Origin: Terramyces sp. JEL0728
Lineage: Eukaryota; Chytridiomycota; Chytridiomycetes; Rhizophydiales; Terramycetaceae
Direction: 5' to 3'
Assembly (NCBI GenBank): GCA_027603945.1
Contig: JADIIU010000125.1
Span: forward strand, 1 to 36,447
DNA: 36,447 nucleotides
The notes beneath the pieces were generated by a model. The model saw only the letters and a list, made by a program, of their open reading frames with translations. It had not been told where the DNA came from and searched no databases. The position numbers and the translations under genes were made by a program. This document shows positions 1 through 9,495 of this stretch, piece by piece (the first letter of the stretch is position 1; every line of letters starts with the position of its first letter).

Positions 1-650
1 GACAACAAGGAGTTTGCACAGAGGCTTGATTTAAACAACAAACCAGGTGAACTGCCCATTGGAATGTCAAACGAAATGATCTGCAAAGATAATTCAAAGA
101 CTCTGCTTTCATATTTCCCTGATATGAAGGCGTTTAAAACCATGCCAGTCCCAGAACAAATGCCAGTATATTAGATTAATACCAGGTTAAACCGCCAAAT
201 GTAACATATATTCATGATCTGCACCTCAATAAACCTGCACCTGTATCTTCAACAACAAGATTATACGGCTTTGACCAAGTTGCAGGTGAAACCGACAGGA
301 AAGCTGCATTTGTAAACAGCAGCGCAAGCTCTTTCAGAATACCTACTTCTATTGGAAAAGCCGGAAGCAGTGGTTTCTTTAGAGAAAAGGAAAAGTTGGT
401 GGAATATCCAACAGCAACCTTCACCATTCATTATGATATATACCCCTACATTAAAATTGCTAATTATGATACAAGGATCAAGAAAGCCAATATGCTTCTG
501 CCAGAGTTTTTAGTCACTTCTCCTGCTAGGGTTGAGACAGGAATCGTGCAGCCAAGGTTTGACATAAAACATCCACTTGTGTACAAGGCAGAGAATGTCT
601 ACAGCCGCAAGTTGTTTGATAAATTCAAACCAGAACTTAAGGCAGGGTAA
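1..650 (+). CDS. Unrecognised protein, 3' part only (5' end outside window)
   Basis: The frame is open from base 1 and reaches a stop at 648-650 after removal of a 20-nt intron at 166-185 (starts GTATATTAG, ends ACCAG); without it the frame stops at 172-174. The visible ~210 residues have no recognisable domain, signal or membrane helix. They are rich in Pro, Tyr, Lys and Asn, including the stretches YPTATFTIHYDIYPY and FDIKHPLVYKAENVYSRKLF, and look like a partly disordered protein with short beta-prone pieces. The gene ends 13 bp from the 3' end of the convergent AK8 gene. Being next to AK8 could hint at a flagellar role, but that is only a guess. The coding call is firm; the function is unknown. 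Confidence 0.7.
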
Positions 651-663
651 TAAAACAAATAAT

Positions 664-2235
664 TTATTGAACTTGGCTAGGAATGGGTCTTAGCAAGTGT
701 CCTTGGACTTTTTCAAACAATCTTTCCATTGAAGGATTTTCTCCATTTTCGTCAGCTTCGCCAACCCCTTCACTCTCAATATAGTGCATAATCCCAGTTG
801 GACAGCTATTTTCCTTTAAATTATACACTTTAACGAGTTCGCGTTCCCATACATCGTAGGTTTCGAATTTAGTTTCCAAGTATTCGTTGCGATCTTGCTT
901 TGCATGTATCCATTTATCGAAATCTGCATTTTTCAGGTCGTCAGGGATTTTTTTGAGATTAACCACTCTTGCTGAATTAGGGTCGTATCTTCGGTGGATT
1001 AGTCTATTATAGCAAGTATCGTGTGACGCTTGTAGCCAGATTACTCTTATGTTAATAACGACTACCTATTTGGGACTATTCCTCGTCGGTGCAAGTATTC
1101 AGCTTCTTTATGATGGAATGGATATCCATCGAGAACCCATCCTCGCTCTAGACAATCCCTTCGTTTCAGTCTTGCGGTCAAATCTTCCGCGATGATTTCA
1201 AGTGGTACTAAATCCGGTTGTCTGATGTATGGCAAATACTTTTCGCCGTATCCAGCAGATACTTTTTCTAGCATTACCTTTTTGGCAGAAACTATATATT
1301 AGCGAGACTCACCTAAAACCGCACCAAATGTCTGAGCAATAAACTCGGCAACCGACGTTTTGCCTGATCCTGGCAATCCAGCGACCACAATCTTTAATCC
1401 TCTAGGGGCACCAGTAGCTTGTCGAATACTTAGATATCTGCAAATGTTTTCTGTTATCCCAACATCAGTTCCATCAGAGTCATTTTCCAGTCTAAATTTT
1501 CTATGGGAATGTTTAAAACATTTTAAAGCAGAAGGGATGTACTGCCTATAGATTTTCAATCTCTGCAATGCAGTAGCCAAATCTTCACCTTTTCTTCTAT
1601 TTCCTTCTTCTGGTGTTTTCATTGAAGCCAATTCTCTTTGCTTGTTTATATCTGATTTGATTCCAAAATGTTTATGGATAATCTCAGAGTCGGCAATATC
1701 AATTTCCACTGTGTTAGATGGTAAATTTACCAACATGGCCTGGGATGTGGCCTGCTTGTAACAAAGCCATCGCTTGGTTTTTGGTGCGCGGATAGCCATC
1801 AAGGATATACCCTCTTTCCACTACTTCCTGCTCTTTCAAATGGCCCAATACAATTGAAGAGATAATTGCGTCGGGCACCAATTGCCCTCTTTCAATGAAA
1901 GGTCTTGCTTGGACTCCAGCCGTCTTTTGCTTTTCATAGGCAATATCCAAAAGTTTTCCAACATTAATATACACGACATTTAGTCTGTTTGCAATTCCTT
2001 CAATCTGATATCAATATTTGGTTACCAGTGAGTTCAGTCCTGATAAGGGCGGAGTAACAACTACGATGCTCTTTCCAGGCGGTTTTGTAAAGTAATCCAT
2101 CATAAATTGAAAGGGGTCTGCCGGGCGAGAGATGATTAGTGCAGAAACAGTATCTCTAAACAAGTCGTATATTTCATGTCTATCTGCATAGTTGGCAAAC
2201 GCTTCAAGTTTCTCCTGCGTGACAATCTCCTTCAT
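664..2235 (-). CDS. AK8: Adenylate kinase 8-like, two adenylate kinase domains
   Basis: AK8 is a cilium/flagellum-associated nucleoside monophosphate kinase with tandem kinase domains. Splicing four introns (2005-2025, 1709-1730, 1292-1312, 1046-1065; 21, 22, 21, 20 nt) gives 495 aa, near the ~480 aa of animal AK8. The N-terminus (residues 1-50) has the family's YADRHEIYDLF and RPADPFQFMMDYF. Domain 1 follows, but its P-loop (about 60-68) reads TPPLSGLNS and lacks the GxGKT lysine. Its LDGYPRT motif is intact. Domain 2 has a good P-loop GLPGSGKT (272-279), then LDGYPF and the arginine-rich lid RLIHRRYDPNSARV. The start is the ATG at 2235; an upstream TTG frame has no initiator. The gene ends 13 bp from its convergent neighbour. 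Identity is sure; activity of domain 1 is doubtful. Confidence 0.9.
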
Positions 2236-2270
2236 AAACGCGTAAGATTGAGTAAAATGCAAAAAATTAT

Positions 2271-3161
2271 TTATTTAACGTATAGTGGTAAAATATCTAC
2301 ATAATCTGATTCAACGAATCTGTTCAGCCCAAATGCAGCAAGCGCAAAAAGCATACCAAAATAAACGTCAACCATATAGTGGTGTTTGAAATAAATTGTG
2401 GCCATCCACATCCAGATCGTATAGGTGACAAACAGGTATCCAACTTTCTTTGAAAGTTTGAAGGAGAACAACATCACTAATACGGCCATTGCCGAGTGCA
2501 AAGAAGGAAGGGCTCCGAATACCAAGGGAGATGACTGAAACACATTAGAGAATAGCTGAGTGCCAAGCAACTTGTCTACATTGACTAGTCCGGCTGGATC
2601 TCCGGGTATTGAGTAATTTGCTTCGGCAATTCCGTATTTGAGGTTATACCACGGAGCTGCGCAAGGAAGGATTAACTGAGCAACAACCCCAGCGACATTC
2701 ATCCAGCCCAAGGTATATAAATATTTCCTTACAATATCCATTTTTCCGTATGCCAAGCCCATGAATGTAAAAATAATTGGCGACAGATAATGAAGTATCC
2801 CGTAAGGGAGAAACAGCAATGCATCTAGTGCTGGCGTAATTGATACCTGCGCTACAAAGTTTACAGCCCATAATAGGATTGGGACCAATGTAATATATTC
2901 CGCATGATAGACCGTCTTGTAGTAATACTTGGAGATGAAAAATGAAAGCAGTGAAGTCCATAATAAACCAGCAACCGTGCTGAAGAATATATACTCCAAC
3001 GTAGGCAGTAGAGATACCTGAATCTTTGGTCTGAATTCTGTCGGTATAAATTTGCAATTCGTAAATAGGATCAACCAGAGCGCAATTGGATATAGGGAAA
3101 TAATAAACTGTTTCAACTGAGTTGATTTGCCTGTGGATTCAAACATTTCTATTTTTCCCAT
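2271..3161 (-). CDS. AUR1: Inositol phosphorylceramide synthase, Aur1-type PAP2 protein
   Basis: This enzyme transfers phosphoinositol from phosphatidylinositol to ceramide in the Golgi and is typical of fungi. The intronless 296-aa frame has several hydrophobic segments (about 22-40, 52-75, 90-110, 118-140, 148-170 and three near the C-terminus). The family signatures are present: APWYNLKYG followed by ANYSIPGDPAGLVNVDKLLG, then FGALPSLHSAMA (PAP2 motif with catalytic His), then FKHHYMVDVYFG (second His and Asp). It is shorter than budding yeast Aur1 (~400 aa), lacking a long C-tail. The start is the first ATG (3161). It lies upstream of and co-oriented with AK8, whose ATG is 35 bp beyond its stop; there is no sign that they are functionally linked. 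Confidence 0.88.
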   Translation of the reverse strand: MGKIEMFESTGKSTQLKQFIISLYPIALWLILFTNCKFIPTEFRPKIQVSLLPTLEYIFFSTVAGLLWTSLLSFFISKYYYKTVYHAEYITLVPILLWAVNFVAQVSITPALDALLFLPYGILHYLSPIIFTFMGLAYGKMDIVRKYLYTLGWMNVAGVVAQLILPCAAPWYNLKYGIAEANYSIPGDPAGLVNVDKLLGTQLFSNVFQSSPLVFGALPSLHSAMAVLVMLFSFKLSKKVGYLFVTYTIWMWMATIYFKHHYMVDVYFGMLFALAAFGLNRFVESDYVDILPLYVK

Positions 3162-3707
3162 TAAGAATGAGGCACCTCCTTTATTTTATATGTTGAGGTC
3201 ACCACAATTTGACTCGGGGCGTTTTTTCACCCGCTGCAGAGTATCACCGGCCCAGCCCAAGTAAGCCTTTGAAAAAAGCAATCCAAGCAATACTCGTAGG
3301 AGAAGCCCAACTCATTTCCACCGGATACTATTCCATTTTTTTAGTACTATAAGACTGGTAAGAGCAAAATTTAATATAAGGCTTCAGTTGTTTAATATAG
3401 TGGAGTGTCTCTGGGGCCCCTTCCATTGTCATTTCAAATCACCCAAAATCAATACATAAGGCCGATCAAATCCATTATTTCCGACGACAGCCGTACAGTC
3501 AATTAAGGATAGATCTGCACAAGTGGATATGAAATACCCAGAGATCTTGGGTCTATTAATTATTTAATATCTTTTTTCATTTCTGTTATCCGACCAAATG
3601 AATTTTTTAATATTGAACAATGGTTAATGAAATTAATGCAAAATAATATTCATTCTGGCTGAACAAAGTCGAATGCGATTCAATTTTTACCCGATTGACC
3701 GTCAACT
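3162..3707. other. Intergenic region between divergent genes
   Basis: These 546 bp separate the Aur1-like start from the Lines-like start, by far the roomiest divergent promoter in the first 9 kb. I see no convincing exon, tRNA cloverleaf or repeat. It has A/T-rich tracts, for example around 3560-3650, and a more GC-rich patch at 3215-3275. It probably holds both promoters and UTRs. Confidence 0.4.
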
Positions 3708-4751
3708 ATGGGAGACGATTTAGAATCCACAGACATTTTTAAATCATACCAAGCCCGGAAATTGAACTTAATCAACCTGGAAAATCTGGCGCAATGTTTC
3801 CAGAACTATGAAATAGTAGGATATCGAATTATTTTGCATGATGCTGCTAAAAATTGGCGCAAGATGGAACAGCCCCATGAATTGTATGAATATTACTGGG
3901 AGGAGATGCTCAAGCTCCCATTCACCTTTGATTACGAAGGATTGGTCTTGCTAATTGATATCCTCAAATTCATCAAAATAAACGTGAATGAAGCCTGGTT
4001 AGCCCGATTATATTCAATTTTAGATCGAGTAGTAGCGCTATTCACTTGTCTAGACATCAATATTAGGAGGAGGAGCTTTCAAATTGTTCAGTTGATGCTG
4101 GACATGAAACCAATGAAGCTCGAAATCATCATCGATGCATTATTCAAATACAATGAAAATCTATCTAGCTGGTGGGAATCTATCAGGGATGAAAACACAA
4201 CCGAATTTTGTGGAATGGGATCTTCAGTTAATGATAAGCATTCTTTTCAATTGGCGGTAGCGATTGCACTTGATATTCACTATCTAGTGAGCACCAGCCA
4301 GTCTCCGTTCCAACAACAAATGAACGGTCTGCAGCTATTATATCCCGCAACGGATCTCAACGAATTTATTTTGCAGCTATTTGGGGATCATGACTCTCTC
4401 TTGATATCTGTACTACAGAAATTGGCGGATATTTATCCGCATCAGAACTGCTTAAACTATGACATACATCCGGTCAAGCAATATCTATATCTACTAGACC
4501 ATTTTGATTTCGATTCAACAATCATTTTGGACTTGTTGATGGATTTAAATTCCACATTTGTGCATTATCTGGCTACAATATTATCGTTTGATCTGCACGA
4601 AATCAAAATTATATGCGCTGAATTCGACTCAATTAATTCCGAGACAGATCATTATGGGTCGCTAGTCAGTACTCTTCAGGAATTGAACTTGGGCTTTGTG
4701 GAAGAGGAAACGCGAAAGAGCTTGCAGTTATTGATGAATAAATTATACTAG
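3708..4751 (+). CDS. Helical-repeat protein, possibly Lines (LINS1) family
   Basis: Intronless 347-aa protein, almost wholly alpha-helical with hydrophobic heptads, no signal peptide or membrane span. The C-terminal third resembles the Lines C-terminal region: after a variable stretch comes HPVKQYLYLLDHFDFDSTIILDLLMD then STFVHYLATIL, matching the family pattern of an LF-x-FL-x-FD-x-S-x-LLD-x-L motif followed by a TxFLxYLL motif. Animal LINS1 is about twice as long, so this would be a compact version. Its function is poorly known even in animals. The resemblance is by eye only; an unrelated HEAT/ARM-like protein remains possible. The start is the first ATG, shortly after an in-frame-stop-rich leader. 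Confidence 0.5.
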   Translation: MGDDLESTDIFKSYQARKLNLINLENLAQCFQNYEIVGYRIILHDAAKNWRKMEQPHELYEYYWEEMLKLPFTFDYEGLVLLIDILKFIKINVNEAWLARLYSILDRVVALFTCLDINIRRRSFQIVQLMLDMKPMKLEIIIDALFKYNENLSSWWESIRDENTTEFCGMGSSVNDKHSFQLAVAIALDIHYLVSTSQSPFQQQMNGLQLLYPATDLNEFILQLFGDHDSLLISVLQKLADIYPHQNCLNYDIHPVKQYLYLLDHFDFDSTIILDLLMDLNSTFVHYLATILSFDLHEIKIICAEFDSINSETDHYGSLVSTLQELNLGFVEEETRKSLQLLMNKLY

Positions 4752-4994
4752 CACTTGTTGGCATGCTCTCTGATATTTGCACCGTGTGTGGTTGTATTAA
4801 TTTACACTCGCATTCATTCTCAATAAAAGGTATTGCCAGATATCAGAGGGGTTGAAAATATGAAAGCCAAAGATAGCAAAGATAGCGCTTGAGAGATTGC
4901 AACAGCCGACATCCATGACAAGGTTTACAAACTTTTTCATTTTGCAAGAAAGCGTCAGAAGACCAGCGAAAAGAACTTTCCACTTTCCAACGAA
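4752..4994. other. Short intergenic region
   Basis: 243 bp between two co-oriented genes. It contains an AATAAA at 4822, consistent with poly(A) signalling for the upstream gene, and a small direct repeat AAAGATAGC at about 4867-4885. No coding signal seen. Confidence 0.4.
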
Positions 4995-5951
4995 ATGCTG
5001 CGAATTCTGAAATCTAGACCAGCAATATTCACCCGCTCAATATCCTCCACCTCGGATTTCGTAAAGATTGTAGAAGTAGGGCCTAGAGATGGATTGCAAA
5101 ATGAACCTACCCCACTCACCACAAACCTCAAATTGGAGCTGATTTCAAAGTTAGTTTCAAGTGGCCTGCAAGTCGTTGAAGCTGCAGCATTTGTATCTCC
5201 CAAATGGGTACCGCAAATGGCAGATGCATCCGAAGTATACAAGAATCTGCCCAAAACCTCAAAAGTCTCATTTCCAGTTTTGTGTCCAAATGTTAAAGGG
5301 TTAGAAGCGGCAATGAAAGTAGGAGTAAAGGAAATTGCAGTATTCGGAGCTGCTTCAGAATCTTTTACCAAACGCAACATCAATTGCACCATTCAAGAAA
5401 GTATCGAGCGGTTCGGTGAAGTCATCAAAGTTGCTAAAGCCAACGATATCAAAGTGCGTGGATATGTTTCTACGGTCGTTGGGTGTCCATATGAAGGATT
5501 CATTGAACCAGAAAAAGTAGCCCATGTTGCGAAAGCTCTTTACGACATGGGATGCTATGAAATCTCGCTTGGAGATACAATTGGAGTTGGCACTCCAGAT
5601 AAATTCGAAAAAATGATTGACCACGTGGCCAAACATGTTCCGATAGATGCTCTGGCTGTCCATTGCCATGATACTTATGGCCAAGCTATTGGAAATATCA
5701 TCGTGTCGTTAAGGAAAGGGATCAGGATTATCGATTCTTCTGTTGCTGGTTTAGGTGGATGTCCTTATGCTGCCGGTGCTTCTGGCAATGTTGCTACTGA
5801 AGACGTGGTTTATCTATTGAATGGGCTGGGAATGCAAACTGGAGTAGATTTGGAAACGATAGTAAAAACTGGCCATTGGATCTCCAAAGAACTGGGAAGA
5901 CAGAACATGTCCAAAGCCGGAGTAGCCATTTCCTCCAAATTAAAGCTTTAG
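4995..5951 (+). CDS. HMGCL: Hydroxymethylglutaryl-CoA lyase, mitochondrial
   Basis: This enzyme cleaves HMG-CoA to acetoacetate and acetyl-CoA in leucine breakdown and ketogenesis. The intronless 318-aa protein starts with an Arg/Ser-rich, acid-free leader (MLRILKSRPAIFTRSISSTS), typical of mitochondrial import. The TIM-barrel motifs are all present: VEVGPRDGLQNE (catalytic Arg-Asp at about residues 31-32), SFVSPKWVPQMAD-like AFVSPKWVPQMAD, GAASESF, SLGDTIGVG, AVHCHDTYGQA (metal-binding His pair) and the active-site cysteine loop GLGGCPYA. Length and order match animal and bacterial HMGCL closely. Nothing unusual. The gene ends 42 bp from the convergent stop at 5994. Confidence 0.97.
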   Translation: MLRILKSRPAIFTRSISSTSDFVKIVEVGPRDGLQNEPTPLTTNLKLELISKLVSSGLQVVEAAAFVSPKWVPQMADASEVYKNLPKTSKVSFPVLCPNVKGLEAAMKVGVKEIAVFGAASESFTKRNINCTIQESIERFGEVIKVAKANDIKVRGYVSTVVGCPYEGFIEPEKVAHVAKALYDMGCYEISLGDTIGVGTPDKFEKMIDHVAKHVPIDALAVHCHDTYGQAIGNIIVSLRKGIRIIDSSVAGLGGCPYAAGASGNVATEDVVYLLNGLGMQTGVDLETIVKTGHWISKELGRQNMSKAGVAISSKLKL

Positions 5952-5993
5952 CATTAAATTCATATGTTATTTCAAGTTTATTGCAGTTGAAAA

Positions 5994-7781
5994 TCACTTG
6001 GAGTTTAGAAATTTTTCCATTAAAGTTGCAATCTTTTCAACTGCGCTAGTCAAGCGGTCAATGCGTTCATTCAAGGCATTCATATTAGCTTCCTTTTCTG
6101 TCTTTGGTTTTGGGTCTGAAGCTTGGGATTCGGGAGCAACTTTGTCCAACTCGTCTTTTTGAGGATAGTGTTGGAAAACCGGAGCAATAAGATTAGGAAA
6201 AGTGTATGTTTCAGTCGCATAAGTGATATCCTTGGATTCCTCAGAATTGGAATATTCGGGGACTGGCACATAATCTAAACTTGCTCCCATTTTGCTTACC
6301 AATTGGACTTTGAATGCATACACTTTGTTGCAGTTTAAATCAATCAATGCCCAAACAGATATCGAGGTATCATCTTTTGTGGTGTTGCAGTCCAAATTGA
6401 TTTCGCTTGTGGATTCCTTTATGCCCCGGAGAACAATTTTGTTCAGGTCCAACTTGGTGAAGGATAGTCCAGTGTTTTCCAAACTGATAGATGAATCAGA
6501 TTCAACTTTAGCTCGAACATAAACCCTGGTTAGAGTATATGGATTATCAAGGAAGATGAAAGCCAAATCATCCTCCTTCTTTGTTTCATATTTGAAATGC
6601 TTGAGAACATATTCGTGAATAATCGAACTGCTGTTCCCTTTGGGGTTTTGGAATGTAATCTTCAAACGAACTGGTCTATCCCTTGCAATAAGCGCTCGGT
6701 CCCACCACTTAATTTCTAGCTTACTGTCCGCTTCACTTCTTGGGACTTTGATGGTAAATTTGAGCCTTTGAGATTTGAAGTTTTCAACTGCAAAAGGGCA
6801 CTTTACATCCGTTTCAATATCGCATGGCTGGTAATCTTCGCCGATAACTCTGTATTCCGCTTTGATTAATCCAATTACAACAGGAGTTTCGATTTCGCAT
6901 TGATTGAATGCAGAAACTTCGCCTTCAAACAAATCGCAATCGGTGTGGGCATACTTTGGATTAGCTTTACATTCCAAAACAGATAGCAGCAATTGGTTGG
7001 AAAAATCCCCTTGGGATCTGAAATCACTCTTTGTTTTGTATTGCGGGACGTAGATGTCGGACCCCACTTTATTTGGTTGCGGCATACTGTAAGATTGCTT
7101 AGATTTATAGACAACTAGTCCATCAGACAAAGTTTGTTTAGTCACTAGTGTGAGTGTATCTGGATTGAACTCTATCAAGCGTGAAAAAGTTCCTTCGACG
7201 GGGTCAACTTGAATTGCGATCTTGATTTGATTGATTTTACCCTCTTTGCCAACAATCCATTCGGCAGAGCTATAGCAAACAGCGTCTCCAGAGTGAGCGA
7301 TTCGAATAGCTTCACCTGAATCTCTTCCTTTAGCCAACCTGGCTAAATCAGAGCATGAAAAAGTATTAAAGTAATTTGGTCCGGTTATTCGCAAAATCCC
7401 AACCTGCAAGACAATCAAAGGCTCGGTGATCAAAATGGAGTTTGTTGTCCATCTCAAAAGCTCTCCGACATAGACTTTCTGGGTATTATCCTCGAAAGTT
7501 TGTTCAAGAGTTTCCCATTCTTCTGCTGTATTGGAGTACTGAGTGATGTCGTTTGCCCTCGCGATAAATGTCCCATAAACGTAATCCATGTGGTGTTCAG
7601 TCCTATGCTTGTTCAAGATGCAAGGAGCTTCCTTTCCACAGCAAGGATAACTTCCATAGCTTGAATAGCAAGTCTTATGGAACGAGCAAGCTCCTTGAAC
7701 ATTCTCGTCTTCCTTGAAAGTCTAAATTAGTCGGAAAATTACATTTTCGCATTGCACACATTTTAAGATTTCTGCGGCCAT
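5994..7781 (-). CDS. Novel protein with N-terminal Cys/His zinc-binding module and C-terminal coiled coil
   Basis: The first exon is only 39 nt (7743-7781; MAAEILKCVQCEN), then a 21-nt intron (7722-7742) and one long exon, giving 588 aa. The start of exon 2 extends a Cys/His cluster: KCVQCENTF, ACSFHKTCY, YPCCGKEAPC, NKHRTEHH. This spacing (CxxC, CxFH, CC, C-x4-H-x3-HH) resembles CHORD-like zinc modules but is not a family I can name. The ~450-residue middle is beta-rich with scattered Cys and mentions no known motif. The last 35 residues (NALNERIDRLTSAVEKIATLMEKFLNSK region) form a clear heptad coiled coil, suggesting oligomerisation. No membrane span. It shares a 25-bp divergent promoter with the OYE gene. 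The gene is real; its function is unknown. Confidence 0.75.
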
Positions 7782-7806
7782 TTTTAAAAAGTTTGTTTTT
7801 CTGGAA

Positions 7807-9090
7807 ATGGAAAATATATTGAACAACAAACTGCAGTTCAAGTGTGGTAGAACAACTAGGAACCGGATTGTTAAAGCTGCGACATCCGAATGCTACGCAG
7901 ATCCTGGTAGTAACGTACCAAATAAGCTGCACACTACTTTATACAATGCATGGGCTGCAGGTGGTGTGGGAGTGATAATCACTGGAAATATTCTCGTAGA
8001 TGATACTTGCATTGAAAATAACGGCAATGTGATTTTAACTCGCAAGCGCTATGAAAAGGATCCAGATAGTTACAAACGATTCGCAGCTGCAATTAATCAA
8101 TTTGGGGATAAACCGTTAGCGATTGCACAATTGAATCATGCTGGAAGGCAATCGCCAATTGCAGTGACTACCAGCCCGCTTGCACCTTCCTCAGTTCGGA
8201 TAAGTGGATTTGTTGGAATATTCTTTTGCAAACCAAAGGAGATGACCATTAAAGATATTCAAGATGTAATTGAAAAGTTTGCAACCAGTGCGTGTTTGGC
8301 AGAACAGGCTGGATTCGACGGAGTTGAAATACATTCAGCTTATGGGTTTTTACTATCATCGTTCTTATCTCCAGATATCAACAAAAGACACGACGAATAC
8401 GGCGGATCTGTTGAAAATAGGATGAAACTACTCTTGCAAGTAATCCGGGCAGTACGGTCAAAGGTTTCTCAAAGTTTTATCGTTGGTGTAAAATTGAATT
8501 CCAGTGATATGTCAGTAAAAGGCGGATTCGCCGAGAAAGATGCATTGAAAGTAATTGAAGCGCTTGCAGATCCAAGTCTAGGATTAGATTTCATTGAAAT
8601 ATCAGGAGGAAGCTACGAGAAAGATGCATTTTATGACAAGAAAGTTAGGGAAAGCACACGGCAAAGAGAGGCATATTTTATTGACTTTGCAACAAAGGCA
8701 AGAAGAATCATAGCGGACATTCCAATACTAGTGACTGGTGGATTTCGTACTTTTAAAGGTATGTCTGGTGCTGTGGAAACTGGTGCAGTTGATCTTGTAG
8801 GACTAGCAAGGCCGTTATTAATCAACCCGAATCTTCCTTTGGATTTGCTGGAGGGAAAGGAGTCGAGTCTCCCCGATACCGCCGGGCATATTACATATGG
8901 GACTGTTGGGGATTTCATAATGAATTTCCTACCTTCTGGATCTGGGGAAACATTTTGGTATAGGCACCAGATGAAACGAATTGCAGAAGGGAAACCAGTG
9001 GATATTGAAAGTAAAAATGTCAGTTTTATCAAATCGCTACTGCAGTTGACCAGCTCATTTCTGTGGGATCCACGGAAAACTTTTCGCTGA
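7807..9090 (+). CDS. Old Yellow Enzyme-family NADH:flavin oxidoreductase
   Basis: FMN-dependent TIM-barrel enzyme that reduces activated double bonds or related substrates with NAD(P)H. The 427-aa intronless protein has the family landmarks: RNRIVKAATSE near the N-terminus, AQLNHAGRQ at about residue 110, the substrate/flavin loop HSAYGFLLSSFLSP, the signature NKRHDEYGGSVENR, and ILVTGGFRT then DLVGLARPLL for FMN phosphate binding. One oddity: the usual substrate-binding pair H-x-x-[HN] reads HSAY, with Tyr in the second position. The C-terminus (from about 370) is an extra helical tail. No targeting signal is evident. The start codon is 26 nt from the divergent start at 7781. Confidence 0.92.
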   Translation: MENILNNKLQFKCGRTTRNRIVKAATSECYADPGSNVPNKLHTTLYNAWAAGGVGVIITGNILVDDTCIENNGNVILTRKRYEKDPDSYKRFAAAINQFGDKPLAIAQLNHAGRQSPIAVTTSPLAPSSVRISGFVGIFFCKPKEMTIKDIQDVIEKFATSACLAEQAGFDGVEIHSAYGFLLSSFLSPDINKRHDEYGGSVENRMKLLLQVIRAVRSKVSQSFIVGVKLNSSDMSVKGGFAEKDALKVIEALADPSLGLDFIEISGGSYEKDAFYDKKVRESTRQREAYFIDFATKARRIIADIPILVTGGFRTFKGMSGAVETGAVDLVGLARPLLINPNLPLDLLEGKESSLPDTAGHITYGTVGDFIMNFLPSGSGETFWYRHQMKRIAEGKPVDIESKNVSFIKSLLQLTSSFLWDPRKTFR

Positions 9091-9495
9091 ATATCGTAGA
9101 AACAGCTTTGGCTTTGAAACCTCATACCTAATAAAGCGCTATTCTTGATTTTTATTGTAATTACGGTATAAAATCGAATGGATCAGGATCTGCATCTCGA
9201 AATAGATTGATATTCATAATTGCCCGTAGTTTTCTAATAATATTGTGAAATTGTAATATTCATTGTTTATTTCCAAAATTTTCTTTTTGTTTATTTCCAA
9301 AATTTATGGTTTAGCCCCAAATCTATCTTGAACAGGATTAGATATTCGCCGTTTATCTATCTCTTGAATATTCGACTGGACAAAAACAGACTGCTGGAAA
9401 CAATGGCGAGCGACAATACCCGACAATAATTGAGCGTCATCACCAGACCGCAACAATGAAAAACTGTTATTACTTTATTTTACTCTAGAGTAATT
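9091..9495. other. A/T-rich intergenic region
   Basis: 405 bp between two co-oriented genes. It is A/T-rich and holds the direct repeat listed separately. No exon, tRNA or other structure was found. Presumably it contains the 3' UTR of the oxidoreductase and the promoter of the seven-helix protein. Confidence 0.4.
9263..9305. repeat. Direct repeat, 19-nt units 5 nt apart
   Basis: The 19-mer TTGTTTATTTCCAAAATTT occurs at 9263-9281 and again, identical, at 9287-9305. It lies about 190 bp upstream of the seven-helix gene start. It could be a regulatory element or a simple replication-slippage product; the sequence does not decide. Confidence 0.8.

Noticed and set aside
1709..1730. Apparent +1 frameshift inside AK8 domain 1 (HIPGHVGKF versus VNLPSNTVE frames)
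   Set aside because: A 22-nt GTAAAT...CACAG intron explains it and gives HIPGHVVEIDIADSE, the expected adenylate kinase strand; no frameshift is needed.
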